From the NCBI GenBank assembly GCA_024404655.1, contig JAKSPR010000013.1, positions 1-19,169 on the forward strand: 19,169 nt of DNA. The letters run 5' to 3'. This DNA comes from Clostridia bacterium (lineage in GTDB: Bacteria > Bacillota > Clostridia > Oscillospirales > CAG-272). A program made the translations under genes and the position numbers. This document shows positions 1 through 7,018 of the stretch, one piece after another. Position 1 is the first letter of the stretch; each line of letters begins with the position of its first letter. The notes beneath the pieces were generated by a model. That model did no database searches. It was not told the origin of the DNA and saw only the letters and a program-made list of their open reading frames with translations.

Positions 1-1202
1 TCCGCGTCTGTCGTCTGACCGCTCCAGAGTTCTGTCATGGAAACAGGAGCAAAAATCTCCGCATCTGCCAGAGAAATCGTGATCTCACTGTCCCCGTCAC
101 CCACATTGAAGACAGCCAGATAATCTCCGCCCTCCGCATCCTGCGCAGTCCAGAGAATATGCTCGGTGCCGCCGATCTCCCTGCGCCAGAGAGGATGCGC
201 GTGACGGGAATTTCTGTGCATGCCGAGAATGCCCTCATTTGTCAGGAGTTCCAATGTGAACGCATCGTTCTTTGTCAGCTCTCCGCCGATCATGAGAGGA
301 GAACGCACGATGCTCCACAGCGTCATCATCGTCATGAGCTCATCTTCCGTAAAAGCTGTCCACGCATCCGGATCCTGAACCTGACGGATTGCACCGACCG
401 GCAGCATATCCGCATCCGGCCAGTGACCTGCACCCGCGTGGATGCACCACTTCTCGCACCGCTCAAACATGGCGTAAAGCAGCTGCCAGTTGTCCCAGAA
501 ATCGTCCGTGATGCGCCACATATTGGAAACCTGTTTGTATAGCTCGGCTTTCTCAAGAAGCGCGGCACCGGGGGACAGGCTGAGCACCATATCCCGTCCG
601 CAGTCCTTGAGAGCCCGGGAGAGCATCACAAGTTCGCCTTCTTCATGAGGCAGCTCGCGGCAGATATCGTCGCATTTAATGAAGTCCACACCCCAGGAAG
701 CATAGAGGGCAAAAATACTGTCATAGTATTCCTTTGCGCCGGGGCGGGTGGGATCAACACCGTACATATCCGTATTCCATGCGCAGATGGAGTTGGTCTT
801 TGCAATATCCCGTGCAGTCTTGTCCGTACCGAGGATCTTCGTCCCGCGGTGGACTGCCTGCCGCGGAATACCGCGCATAATATGAATACCGAATTTCAGT
901 CCCAGAGAATGGACATATTCCGCCAAAGGCGCAAAACCCGCGCCGTCCTTTGCGGAGGGGAAACGGTTCTCTGCAGGAATCAGACGGGAGTATTCATCCA
1001 TGTTGAGCTCCGTAAAGCGGTTGTAGTCGTGGCTCTTTGCATTCGGCTCCGACCACTGGATATCGACGACCACATACTCGTAGCCGTAAGGTTTTAAGTA
1101 TTTTGCCATGTATTCGGCATTTTTCCGCACGGTGGCTTCATCCACCGCTGCACCGTAGCAGTCCCAGCTGTTCCAGCCCATAGGAGAAGTTTTTGCAATC
1201 AT
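1..1202 (-). CDS. GH27 alpha-galactosidase-like glycosidase (3' end outside window)
   Basis: This gene is open at the left edge, with about 400 residues visible. The start at 1202 is supported by the family N-terminus (SPMGWNSWDCYG at residues 6-17) and by an upstream GAAAGGAACGG ribosome binding site. GH27 is a retaining (beta/alpha)8 barrel acting on alpha-galactosides, and some members act on beta-L-arabinopyranosides. I see the VVDIQW strand ending near D47, the nucleophile motif FIKCDD with D178, and the acid/base motif WRITDD with D234, so the active site looks intact. The visible C-terminal part should be the start of the beta-sandwich domain. There is no signal peptide, so a cytoplasmic enzyme is inferred. 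It is the last visible gene of the minus-strand operon and lies 33 nt downstream of the GH43 gene. The family is secure; the substrate is not. Confidence 0.92.
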   Translation of the reverse strand, partial: MIAKTSPMGWNSWDCYGAAVDEATVRKNAEYMAKYLKPYGYEYVVVDIQWSEPNAKSHDYNRFTELNMDEYSRLIPAENRFPSAKDGAGFAPLAEYVHSLGLKFGIHIMRGIPRQAVHRGTKILGTDKTARDIAKTNSICAWNTDMYGVDPTRPGAKEYYDSIFALYASWGVDFIKCDDICRELPHEEGELVMLSRALKDCGRDMVLSLSPGAALLEKAELYKQVSNMWRITDDFWDNWQLLYAMFERCEKWCIHAGAGHWPDADMLPVGAIRQVQDPDAWTAFTEDELMTMMTLWSIVRSPLMIGGELTKNDAFTLELLTNEGILGMHRNSRHAHPLWRREIGGTEHILWTAQDAEGGDYLAVFNVGDGDSEITISLADAEIFAPVSMTELWSGQTTDA

Positions 1203-1235
1203 TATTTTTACCGTTCCTTTCTCAGATCGTATTTG

Positions 1236-2153
1236 TTATTCCAGCAGAAGTTCCCCATTTTCCAACCGCAGCTCCGCTTTCCAGGCTGAAACCGTGCCCC
1301 AGTTCACATCTGTCTCATCGGCATCCCAGGCATGGAAGAAAAGGTCAGCCGTTGTATCCGAAGTCTGTATCATAGAGCAATGTCCCGCACCTTTGACAAG
1401 AAGATTCCGTCCGAACAGCGGCGCATCGCACTTTTTCCAGTTCTCCGCTATCATGGGGTCGTCCCCTGTCAGTTCCAGTACCCCGATACAGTAGTGCTCA
1501 CACCAGGAACCGGAGGCGGAATAGGTGACAAAAATTCTGCCGCCCAGTGTACAGGCGTAGGGACCTTCATTGATAAACGGCGATTCCGGTTCTCCCGTTG
1601 CCCCGCGCTTTTCCCATTCATATTCAGGGCAGGAGAGCAGAAGCCGCTCCCCTTCGATCGTACAGGGAGAACTCATTTTCGCAAGATACAGATTCTGTGC
1701 CACATTGATGTCTCCCTCCCAGCCGGACCAGAGAAAATAAAGCTGTCCGTTGTGGGAGAATACTGTTCCATCAATGGCCCACCTGTCCGTGGGATCTGTG
1801 AGCTTCCCACGCAGCGTATACGGTGCCAGAGGATCCGCAGAACCGTTTTCCAGAACATACATCCGGTGATTTTTGTTGACACCGTCATCACAGGCAACGT
1901 AAATATAACACTTCCCGTCAATAATATGCAGCTCCGGTGCCCAGAGTTCCTTTGAATACATCGTTCCTTCCGGCGCTTCATAGACCCGGACAGGTTCTGC
2001 ATCGGCAAGAGCTTCTGCTGTCGGGGCGGCGTAGATGACAATACCCGGCGTCCCGCCGTTTCTGGAACATGTGAGATAATACATGCCGCCGTGATAAATG
2101 ATATCGGGATCGCGGACAACAAAACGGGTCTTTCTGTCAATGAGTTTTTTCAT
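1236..2153 (-). CDS. GH43 family glycosidase (alpha-L-arabinofuranosidase-like)
   Basis: A 305-residue protein of single-domain GH43 size, a five-bladed propeller that acts by inversion on arabinan, arabinoxylan or related side chains. The three expected acidic residues are visible: a base in the RDPDI motif (D15), a pKa modulator in AIDGT (D128) and an acid in INEGP (E196). The GHCS segment carries H258, which matches the metal or active-site histidine region of the family. There is no signal peptide, so it is probably cytoplasmic. A GGAAAGGAGCGGG ribosome binding site supports the start at 2153. It lies 28 nt after the threonine-aldolase-like gene and 33 nt before the GH27 gene, so the three are probably co-transcribed. 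The YSASGSW segment recalls exo-arabinofuranosidase-type members, but I cannot fix the subfamily or substrate. Confidence 0.9.
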   Translation of the reverse strand: MKKLIDRKTRFVVRDPDIIYHGGMYYLTCSRNGGTPGIVIYAAPTAEALADAEPVRVYEAPEGTMYSKELWAPELHIIDGKCYIYVACDDGVNKNHRMYVLENGSADPLAPYTLRGKLTDPTDRWAIDGTVFSHNGQLYFLWSGWEGDINVAQNLYLAKMSSPCTIEGERLLLSCPEYEWEKRGATGEPESPFINEGPYACTLGGRIFVTYSASGSWCEHYCIGVLELTGDDPMIAENWKKCDAPLFGRNLLVKGAGHCSMIQTSDTTADLFFHAWDADETDVNWGTVSAWKAELRLENGELLLE

Positions 2154-2181
2154 CGGTGTCCCGCTCCTTTCCGTCAGAAAA

Positions 2182-3222
2182 TCAATGATTCAGTGCTGTC
2201 AGCGCGGCTTCCAGTGCGGTGAGCTCTTCTTCTGCCGTTGCCCAGCTGGTAACAAACCGGATAACCGTGTGGTTCTCGTCATAAGCCTCCCAGAAACTGA
2301 ACGCAATAGTCTCGGAGAGCTTTTTCATCTTCTCGTTTTCGATGATGATGAACTGCTGATTGGTAGGAGATTCCATAAAAATGCGGCAGCCGGTCTTTAC
2401 AAGGATATCTTTCAGTTTTCCTGCCATTTCCATGGCATGACGGCTGATCTTAAAATACAGATCATCGGTAAACAGCGTATCAAACTGAACGCCCAGTACT
2501 CTGCCCTTGGCCAGCAGCGCACCGTGACGCTTGACGGTCGTCATGAAGTGCGCAGGCATATTGTTTTTGGTAAAGACGATAGCTTCCCCGATCAGCGCAC
2601 CAACCTTGGTGCCGCCGATATAAAACACATCCGTGTGCTCGGCAATGTCCGCCATCGTCATATCGCAGGCCGGACTTTCCAGACCGTAACCCAGCCGCGC
2701 ACCGTCAAGGAACAGCGGGAGGTGATAGGATTTGCATATCTCATGGAGCGCTGTCAGCTCTGCCTTGGTATACAGAGAGCCGGTTTCCGTGGGATAGGAG
2801 ATATACACCATGCCCGGGAACACCATGTGATCATGGTTGTCATCCCCGAAAAACCGGTCAAGAAACGCTTTCAGAACGTCTGCCCGGATTTTGCCGTCTT
2901 CACCGGGAACCTGCAGGACCTTGTGTCCGGTACCTTCGACAGCGCCCGCTTCATGCTGGCTGATGTGACCAGAATCAGCGGCGACCACGCCTTCATATTC
3001 ATGGAGCATCGCACGGATGACAAGGGAATTCGTCTGCGTTCCGCCGACAGCAAAGGTGATCTGCGCATCGGGACAGCCGCAGGCCGCACGGATTTTCTCT
3101 TTTGCGCTTTCGCAGTAGGGGTCAAATCCGTAGCCGGTACAGGGCTCCATATTGGTTCTGACAAGAGCGTCAAGCAGTGCAGGATGTGCACCGCGATTAT
3201 AATCGTTGTCAAATGAGATCAT
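2182..3222 (-). CDS. L-threonine aldolase-like PLP enzyme (beta-eliminating lyase family)
   Basis: A fold-type I PLP enzyme of 346 residues that would cleave L-threonine or allo-threonine to glycine and acetaldehyde. The start at 3222 gives the family N-terminus MISFDNDYNRGAHP. The open frame extends further upstream, but only over the end of the EamA gene. Visible landmarks are H86 (SGHISQHEAGA, ring stacking), D173 (FLDGARLG, pyridine nitrogen) and K206 (YIGGTKVGAL, Schiff base). The ribosome binding site is weak (GGAA about 10 nt upstream), and the first 14 nt overlap the end of the EamA gene, which suggests translational coupling. Its place between an exporter and two glycosidases is unusual, and no sugar-specific role is implied by its sequence. 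Family confidence is high; the true substrate could be another beta-hydroxy amino acid. Confidence 0.88.
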   Translation of the reverse strand: MISFDNDYNRGAHPALLDALVRTNMEPCTGYGFDPYCESAKEKIRAACGCPDAQITFAVGGTQTNSLVIRAMLHEYEGVVAADSGHISQHEAGAVEGTGHKVLQVPGEDGKIRADVLKAFLDRFFGDDNHDHMVFPGMVYISYPTETGSLYTKAELTALHEICKSYHLPLFLDGARLGYGLESPACDMTMADIAEHTDVFYIGGTKVGALIGEAIVFTKNNMPAHFMTTVKRHGALLAKGRVLGVQFDTLFTDDLYFKISRHAMEMAGKLKDILVKTGCRIFMESPTNQQFIIIENEKMKKLSETIAFSFWEAYDENHTVIRFVTSWATAEEELTALEAALTALNH

Positions 3223-4129
3223 GATAACTTGATTCCGTGCAGTTCTGTTTTGCTGAGTTTGACGGCAGCTCCCCCGCAATGGTCGCACCGAAGATGCAGA
3301 GAATACCGATAATCTCTGCAATGCCAAGCGGTTCTTTCAGGACAGTCACGGAGAGGATGACCGCAACCATGGGGTCGATATATCCCATGAGCGCTGCAGA
3401 TTGTGCGGGCAGCTTTCCCATTGCGCCGAAATACAGCGCATAGGCAATGCCCGTATGAAGGACGCCGACGATGCATACCATCAGAATGACAAAGGGTGTC
3501 AGATCGGCAATGGAAGGCTTTTCCGCAAGCAGTGCATAGGGCAGAACCACAACCGCCGCAAAGAACAGCTGCATCACGGTTTTATCATAAGCCGGAACCT
3601 CCCGCAGTTTCTGATTCAGAAGGATGACAGAGGCATAGAACACCGCAGCCCCAAGACCAAAGAGGACACCTATAGTATCTTCCCCGCCAAGGCTCCCGCC
3701 GAATACTCCGGACACACAGACCATGCCGAAAGTCGCACATCCCGCACACAGGAGCTTCCGCAGGGTCAGCCGCTCTCCGAGCAGCGGGGAGGCCAGGATC
3801 GCAATGACCGGGGCCATATAGTAACACAGCGTTGCGACCGCAACTGTGGTCCGCTCGTATGCTTCAAAAAGCAGAATCCAGTTGATGCCGATAGCCGCGC
3901 CTGAGAGAATAAGATATCCGGCCTTTCTGCGGATCGCCGCAAGATCCGGTTTCTTTCTGATGATCAGAAGGATCACAAGAATGGATGCCACACCGATAAA
4001 GCCGCGGGCTGCAGCAAGCGTAGCGGAACCTAACGGAATATAACGGCGGAATATGCCGATACTGCCGAAAACGATCATCGACAGTGCCATGGATACAGCG
4101 GAAATCATACGTCCGTTTTGCTGTTTCAT
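3209..4129 (-). CDS. EamA/DMT-superfamily transporter
   Basis: A 306-residue integral membrane protein with about ten hydrophobic segments arranged as two EamA repeats, the standard size for drug/metabolite transporters of this family. The first repeat begins with MIVFGSIGIFRRYIPLGS, and the second contains the FGLGAAVFYASVILLNQKL and MGYIDPMVAVILSVTVLKEPLG segments that usually close the fold. Such proteins typically export amino acids, nucleosides or other small metabolites; the cargo here is unknown. Given the overlapping threonine-aldolase gene, an amino-acid cargo is a reasonable guess only. It is the first gene of the minus-strand operon. The only good ribosome binding site (GGAAAGGAG, 4147-4155) is 17 nt from the ATG, farther than usual, and no better in-frame ATG, GTG or TTG lies between. 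Confidence 0.9.
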   Translation of the reverse strand: MKQQNGRMISAVSMALSMIVFGSIGIFRRYIPLGSATLAAARGFIGVASILVILLIIRKKPDLAAIRRKAGYLILSGAAIGINWILLFEAYERTTVAVATLCYYMAPVIAILASPLLGERLTLRKLLCAGCATFGMVCVSGVFGGSLGGEDTIGVLFGLGAAVFYASVILLNQKLREVPAYDKTVMQLFFAAVVVLPYALLAEKPSIADLTPFVILMVCIVGVLHTGIAYALYFGAMGKLPAQSAALMGYIDPMVAVILSVTVLKEPLGIAEIIGILCIFGATIAGELPSNSAKQNCTESSYHDLI

Positions 4130-4146
4130 AAACTTTTGGATGTTGG

Positions 4147-4155
4147 CTCCTTTCC
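4147..4155 (-). promoter_or_regulatory. Distant ribosome binding site of the EamA gene
   Basis: GGAAAGGAG on the minus strand, 17 nt before the ATG at 4129. Normal spacing elsewhere in the window is 7-12 nt. The in-frame codons between contain no ATG, GTG or TTG; an ATC lies at near-ideal spacing. Confidence 0.6.
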
Positions 4156-4174
4156 GCAGAAGATCGACAAGGAT

Positions 4175-4203
4175 AGTTTACCATATCAGCGCACCAAAAG
4201 CAA
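4175..4203 (-). promoter_or_regulatory. Sigma-A promoter of the EamA/aldolase/GH43/GH27 operon
   Basis: Minus strand: TTGCTT (4203-4198), a 17-bp spacer, then TAAACT (4180-4175) with TG one base before it (extended -10). It predicts a start near 4168 and a leader of about 40 nt before the EamA gene. Confidence 0.7.
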
Positions 4204-4273
4204 GACATTTTCCGGCTTGTATGGACCATTTCATAAAATTCCGTCGTTTTCCGAGATTTTTCACACAATACTC

Positions 4274-4302
4274 TTGCTTTTTTCATGCAGAACGGGTATA
4301 AT
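4274..4302 (+). promoter_or_regulatory. Strong sigma-A promoter of the DUF1508/small-protein unit
   Basis: TTGCTT (4274-4279), a 17-bp spacer, then a perfect TATAAT (4297-4302). The predicted start is near 4309, giving a leader of about 60 nt. It is divergent from the EamA operon promoter; the 70 bases between the two promoters show no operator that I can support. Confidence 0.85.
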
Positions 4303-4369
4303 TATCATAAGAGAAAAGTATTTCTATGCTTTTCCATCTGTGATTCACACATACGGAGGATTTATTATC

Positions 4370-4747
4370 ATGGGAAAGTTTGTTATCAGCGCAACCAAGA
4401 CCGGTTTCAAGTTCAACCTGAAGGCAGGCAACGGTGAGACCATCGCCACTTCCGAAGTTTATACCACCCTCGCAGCATGCGAAAACGGTGTTGCATCCGT
4501 TCAGAAGAATGCTCCCGTCGCAAACGTCGAAGACCAGACCGTCGAAGGCTTCGCCACCGAAAAGTGCCCGAAGTTCGAGATCTACACCGACAAGGCAGGC
4601 GAATTCCGTTTCCGCCTGAAGGCTACCAACGGTCAGATTATCGCAGTCTCTGAAGGCTACAAGGCCATTGCCGGCTGCAAGAACGGCGTTGAATCCGTCA
4701 AGAAGAACGCCGCTGACGGTACTGTCGAGAAGAATCTCGAAGCATAA
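4370..4747 (+). CDS. DUF1508 (YegP-like) tandem-repeat protein
   Basis: A 125-residue protein made of two DUF1508 units, about residues 1-48 and 62-112. Each has the pattern F-x-F-x-L-K-A-x-N-G-x-x-I-A-x-S-E-x-Y followed by a C-x-N-G-V-x-S-V-x-K-N-A helix. This matches the two-repeat layout of E. coli YegP, a small protein of unclear function. No signal peptide or membrane segment is seen. The start at 4370 is fixed by ACGGAGGA (4353-4360) nine nt upstream; the longer upstream frame has no such site and would cross the promoter. The codons are strongly restricted (AAG, GAC, ACC, TTC favoured) and the promoter is near consensus, both suggesting high expression. It is followed 11 nt later by a 75-residue gene, probably in the same transcript. 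Confidence 0.88.
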   Translation: MGKFVISATKTGFKFNLKAGNGETIATSEVYTTLAACENGVASVQKNAPVANVEDQTVEGFATEKCPKFEIYTDKAGEFRFRLKATNGQIIAVSEGYKAIAGCKNGVESVKKNAADGTVEKNLEA

Positions 4748-4758
4748 GAGGCTCCTTC

Positions 4759-4986
4759 ATGGATATCAAGGAACAGATTACCAAAGCAGTCGCCGCCATT
4801 CAGGCAGACAAGACCCTGCTGACCTCTTTCAAGACCGATCCGGTCAAGGTCATCACAAAGGTCCTCGGTGTCAAACTCCCCGATGATGTCATGAACAAAA
4901 TCGTGGAAGGCGTCAAGGCAAAAATCACCGCAGATGATGCCAAAGGCATGATCAACGCCATCGGCGGACTGTTCGGAAAGAAATAA
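4759..4986 (+). CDS. Small 75-residue protein, resembling a RiPP (NHLP/Nif11-type) leader
   Basis: I do not recognise a named family with certainty. The protein is helical and charged. Residues 1-50 carry a pattern of regularly spaced hydrophobics, then F-K-T-D-P-V-K-V-I, then L-G-V-K-L-P-D-D. This recalls the LL-x-F-x-x-DP ... LG-x-x-LP-x-x motif of nitrile-hydratase-like and Nif11-type leader peptides. The C-terminus ends GMINAIGGLFGKK: short, glycine-rich and basic. It has no Cys and no Ser after the leader-like part, so it lacks the residues most RiPP enzymes modify, and no modification enzyme lies nearby. GAGGCTCC (4749-4756) gives a plausible but close ribosome binding site. It shares the strong promoter of the DUF1508 gene and ends just before a perfect hairpin. 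It could equally be a simple abundant structural or stress protein. Confidence 0.75.
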   Translation: MDIKEQITKAVAAIQADKTLLTSFKTDPVKVITKVLGVKLPDDVMNKIVEGVKAKITADDAKGMINAIGGLFGKK

Positions 4987-5001
4987 TCCCATAGAAACAA
5001 T

Positions 5002-5045
5002 GTCCCCGGAACTGCTTTTTCACAGTTCCGGGGACGTGCTTTTTA
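5002..5045 (+). terminator. Intrinsic terminator, shared by converging genes
   Basis: A perfect 13-bp stem (5002-5014 with 5023-5035) with an 8-nt loop, followed by GTGCTTTTTA. It ends the DUF1508/small-protein unit. On the minus strand the stem is followed by ATTGTTTCT, so it may also stop the 571-residue glycosidase transcript. Confidence 0.85.
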
Positions 5046-6758
5046 TTCGTAGTCCGCATCTATCTTTGCGTTATATTCATCCCACATCTGCGCAATGGCA
5101 GCGAAGTCTTCCTTTCCAAGAGGACATCCCTCGGAGCCCATGAGAGAATAGAGATCCGGCACACCGGTCAGCTGCTGGGACAGGAGCCAGCGCATGGAAT
5201 CCCGTTTGCTTGCAAAGCCCGCATTGTCGGTATCAAGCAGCACCCCGGGCATGGCGATGGAGAACAGTCTTGCACGACGCTCCAGATCTTCCCTGTTGTT
5301 GCGGTTCTTCTGCTCATAGTCATGCAGACGTGCATGATCGCAGACCGAGGCAAAATAGGGATGGCAGGGAGAGGCATTGATAAGCGCATCAGGCTTGATG
5401 GATTTGGCCGTTTTGTAGATCTTCTCCATCAGCTCATAGAGCAGCTCTACACCGTATTTGCCGGAATAGGTGTGAACCTTCCGGCCGATCGGGATATAGA
5501 ACGCAAAATCCAGCTTGAAACCGTCGCAGTTATAACAGCCCTCATCCGCAGAAAGCAGTCTGTGCAGTACTTTGTCAAGATGTGCAAGGAATGCGGGGTG
5601 AGACGGGTCATAACGGATCTCGCCCTTATCGCTGATAAGACACGGCTGATCTTCCCAGCCTTCGGCGTCCCATAATTTGAACCATAGAAGCGTGCGCAGT
5701 CCCTCCGCATGGCGGCGGTCGATAAACGCTCTCATATCGGCAAACTGCTTCGGATCCGCTGTGGCCGTCGCATATTTTTCCTGCCACTTGTCGTCAATGA
5801 TCAGGGTCGTCGGATGCATTTCATAGGCACGCATCTTTTTCAGCAGCGCTTCATAGACTTCCTCCGTTGCCAGACGTGCCGGGCGGCAGCCCCGTTCCAC
5901 ACCGAGGATGCAGTGCCCGATCCATCCGCACACCATAGGACCATACCAGAACCGCGGCTTCTTTTCTCCGGAACATCTCTTTGCAATGCCGGAGGAGTAA
6001 TAATAATCGGAATAGAGCTTCATGACGTCCCACGGGTCCTCGCCGCCGAAGCCGATGATATACGGCGCTTCCCATGTGCCGTCCACCGTCTGATGACCGC
6101 TCTGGTCGGTTGTCAGCTTAAACGCCGTGCGGAAACCGTTGCGGCCTACCCGGTAGTCGAACGCGTTGAAGTTGTGCTCTCCGCGCTTTGCCACAAGACC
6201 GAGGCCTAGTCTGCGGGCGATCCCTTCACAGCGGAACGCATAGCAAAACATCGGCGGAACCATGAGCACCGACCAGCGGTGACAGTCAAGGCTCGCCTTG
6301 AAGGTATAGTCTTCATAGTCATACCACGAAATGCAAGGGGTAAAGCCTTCGGAAAACTCATATTCACTGCCCCATGCTCCGGAGCCGGTATCGCCGGAGA
6401 AATACTCCACCCCGTCCACACGGCCCCGACCATTTACAGTCACGGTGTATGTAAAGCGCAGATGATCACAGGTCAGCGTATAGACCTTATCCCAGAGCGC
6501 ACTTTTATTTTTCCAGACAAAGACTGCCTTTTTTGCCGTGATCTCGGCAGATACCATCGCGGGGATCGACGGTTCCGCATCGATCCGGAAACCTTCGTCA
6601 TCATCGTTTGTCATCGGGACCGCGGAGCGGACGTCGAGGACGGCAAACACGGTATTTTCGATCAGCACCGACAGCTTGTGACCGCGGATATCAAGACCAT
6701 AACCCGGACAGCGTACCGCATAGCTGCCGTCGGGATTGATTGAAACTCTGTTCTGCAT
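5043..6758 (-). CDS. TIM-barrel glycosidase, alpha-galactosidase/GH36-GH31-like
   Basis: A 571-residue enzyme with a beta-sandwich-like N-terminal region (about 1-260) and a (beta/alpha)8 barrel (about 265-560). Barrel signs are TTLIIDDKWQ (327-336), the strand GLRTLLWFKLW (363-373) with aromatic and charged residues typical of alpha-glycosidases, and DGFKLDF, whose D417 is the likely nucleophile. The acid/base would lie in the region VCDHARLHDY (D474 or D480). This layout fits the GH-D/GH31 group of retaining alpha-glycosidases. The length is shorter than typical GH36 (about 700), and the usual KWDxN motif is replaced by FKLDF, so I do not assign a family number. There is no signal peptide. 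The start at 6758 has GAAAGGA 12 nt upstream. It is transcribed alone from a near-perfect promoter, divergent from a sugar isomerase gene. Confidence 0.8.
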   Translation of the reverse strand: MQNRVSINPDGSYAVRCPGYGLDIRGHKLSVLIENTVFAVLDVRSAVPMTNDDDEGFRIDAEPSIPAMVSAEITAKKAVFVWKNKSALWDKVYTLTCDHLRFTYTVTVNGRGRVDGVEYFSGDTGSGAWGSEYEFSEGFTPCISWYDYEDYTFKASLDCHRWSVLMVPPMFCYAFRCEGIARRLGLGLVAKRGEHNFNAFDYRVGRNGFRTAFKLTTDQSGHQTVDGTWEAPYIIGFGGEDPWDVMKLYSDYYYSSGIAKRCSGEKKPRFWYGPMVCGWIGHCILGVERGCRPARLATEEVYEALLKKMRAYEMHPTTLIIDDKWQEKYATATADPKQFADMRAFIDRRHAEGLRTLLWFKLWDAEGWEDQPCLISDKGEIRYDPSHPAFLAHLDKVLHRLLSADEGCYNCDGFKLDFAFYIPIGRKVHTYSGKYGVELLYELMEKIYKTAKSIKPDALINASPCHPYFASVCDHARLHDYEQKNRNNREDLERRARLFSIAMPGVLLDTDNAGFASKRDSMRWLLSQQLTGVPDLYSLMGSEGCPLGKEDFAAIAQMWDEYNAKIDADYE

Positions 6759-6799
6759 AAACGCATCATTTCCTTTCTCATAAAGAGTCTTTTGTCATC

Positions 6800-6828
6800 A
6801 TTTTAGCAGATTTGTCCCGGCTTGTCAA
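6800..6828 (-). promoter_or_regulatory. Near-consensus promoter of the 571-residue glycosidase
   Basis: Minus strand: perfect TTGACA (6828-6823), a 17-bp spacer, then TAAAAT (6805-6800). The predicted start is near 6793, about 35 nt before the ATG. Confidence 0.85.
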
Positions 6829-6840
6829 TTCCATTTGCAA

Positions 6841-6880
6841 AAAGAAGCACTGATTTACCGAAAGAAGCTCTGATCTGCGC
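6841..6880. repeat. Two-copy tandem repeat, 20-bp period, between divergent promoters
   Basis: Copies at 6841-6860 and 6861-6880 share AAAGAAGC-W-CTGAT (13 of the first 14 bases, 15 of 20 overall). The period is two helical turns, so both copies face the same side of the DNA. It sits about 48-87 bp upstream of the minus-strand start and about 84-123 bp upstream of the plus-strand start. An operator for a sugar-responsive regulator is inferred; no regulator gene is in the window. Confidence 0.5.
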
Positions 6881-6928
6881 CGTTTTGTGCAGAAAAACAA
6901 TTTTGTTATAAGAATTTTTTCAAATCCG

Positions 6929-6957
6929 TTGCAAAAAACAGCCTTATGCGTTATAAT
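6929..6957 (+). promoter_or_regulatory. Promoter of the isomerase/aminotransferase operon
   Basis: TTGCAA (6929-6934), a 17-bp spacer and a perfect TATAAT (6952-6957). The predicted start is near 6964, with a leader of about 55 nt before the ATG at 7019. Confidence 0.85.
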
Positions 6958-7018
6958 TAGGTAACACCAAACCACCCGGAGCCCTCCCGGGACAGGGGAA
7001 AAGGAGTGAATCACGAAT

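Noticed and set aside
2098..3216. A 372-codon plus-strand open frame opposite the threonine-aldolase-like gene
   Set aside because: The minus-strand protein has all PLP-enzyme motifs; the plus frame has no domain, promoter or ribosome binding site.
4759..4986. A full RiPP biosynthetic cluster around the leader-like small protein
   Set aside because: No YcaO, radical SAM, LanM, protease or dedicated exporter lies beside it; the neighbours are DUF1508 and a glycosidase.
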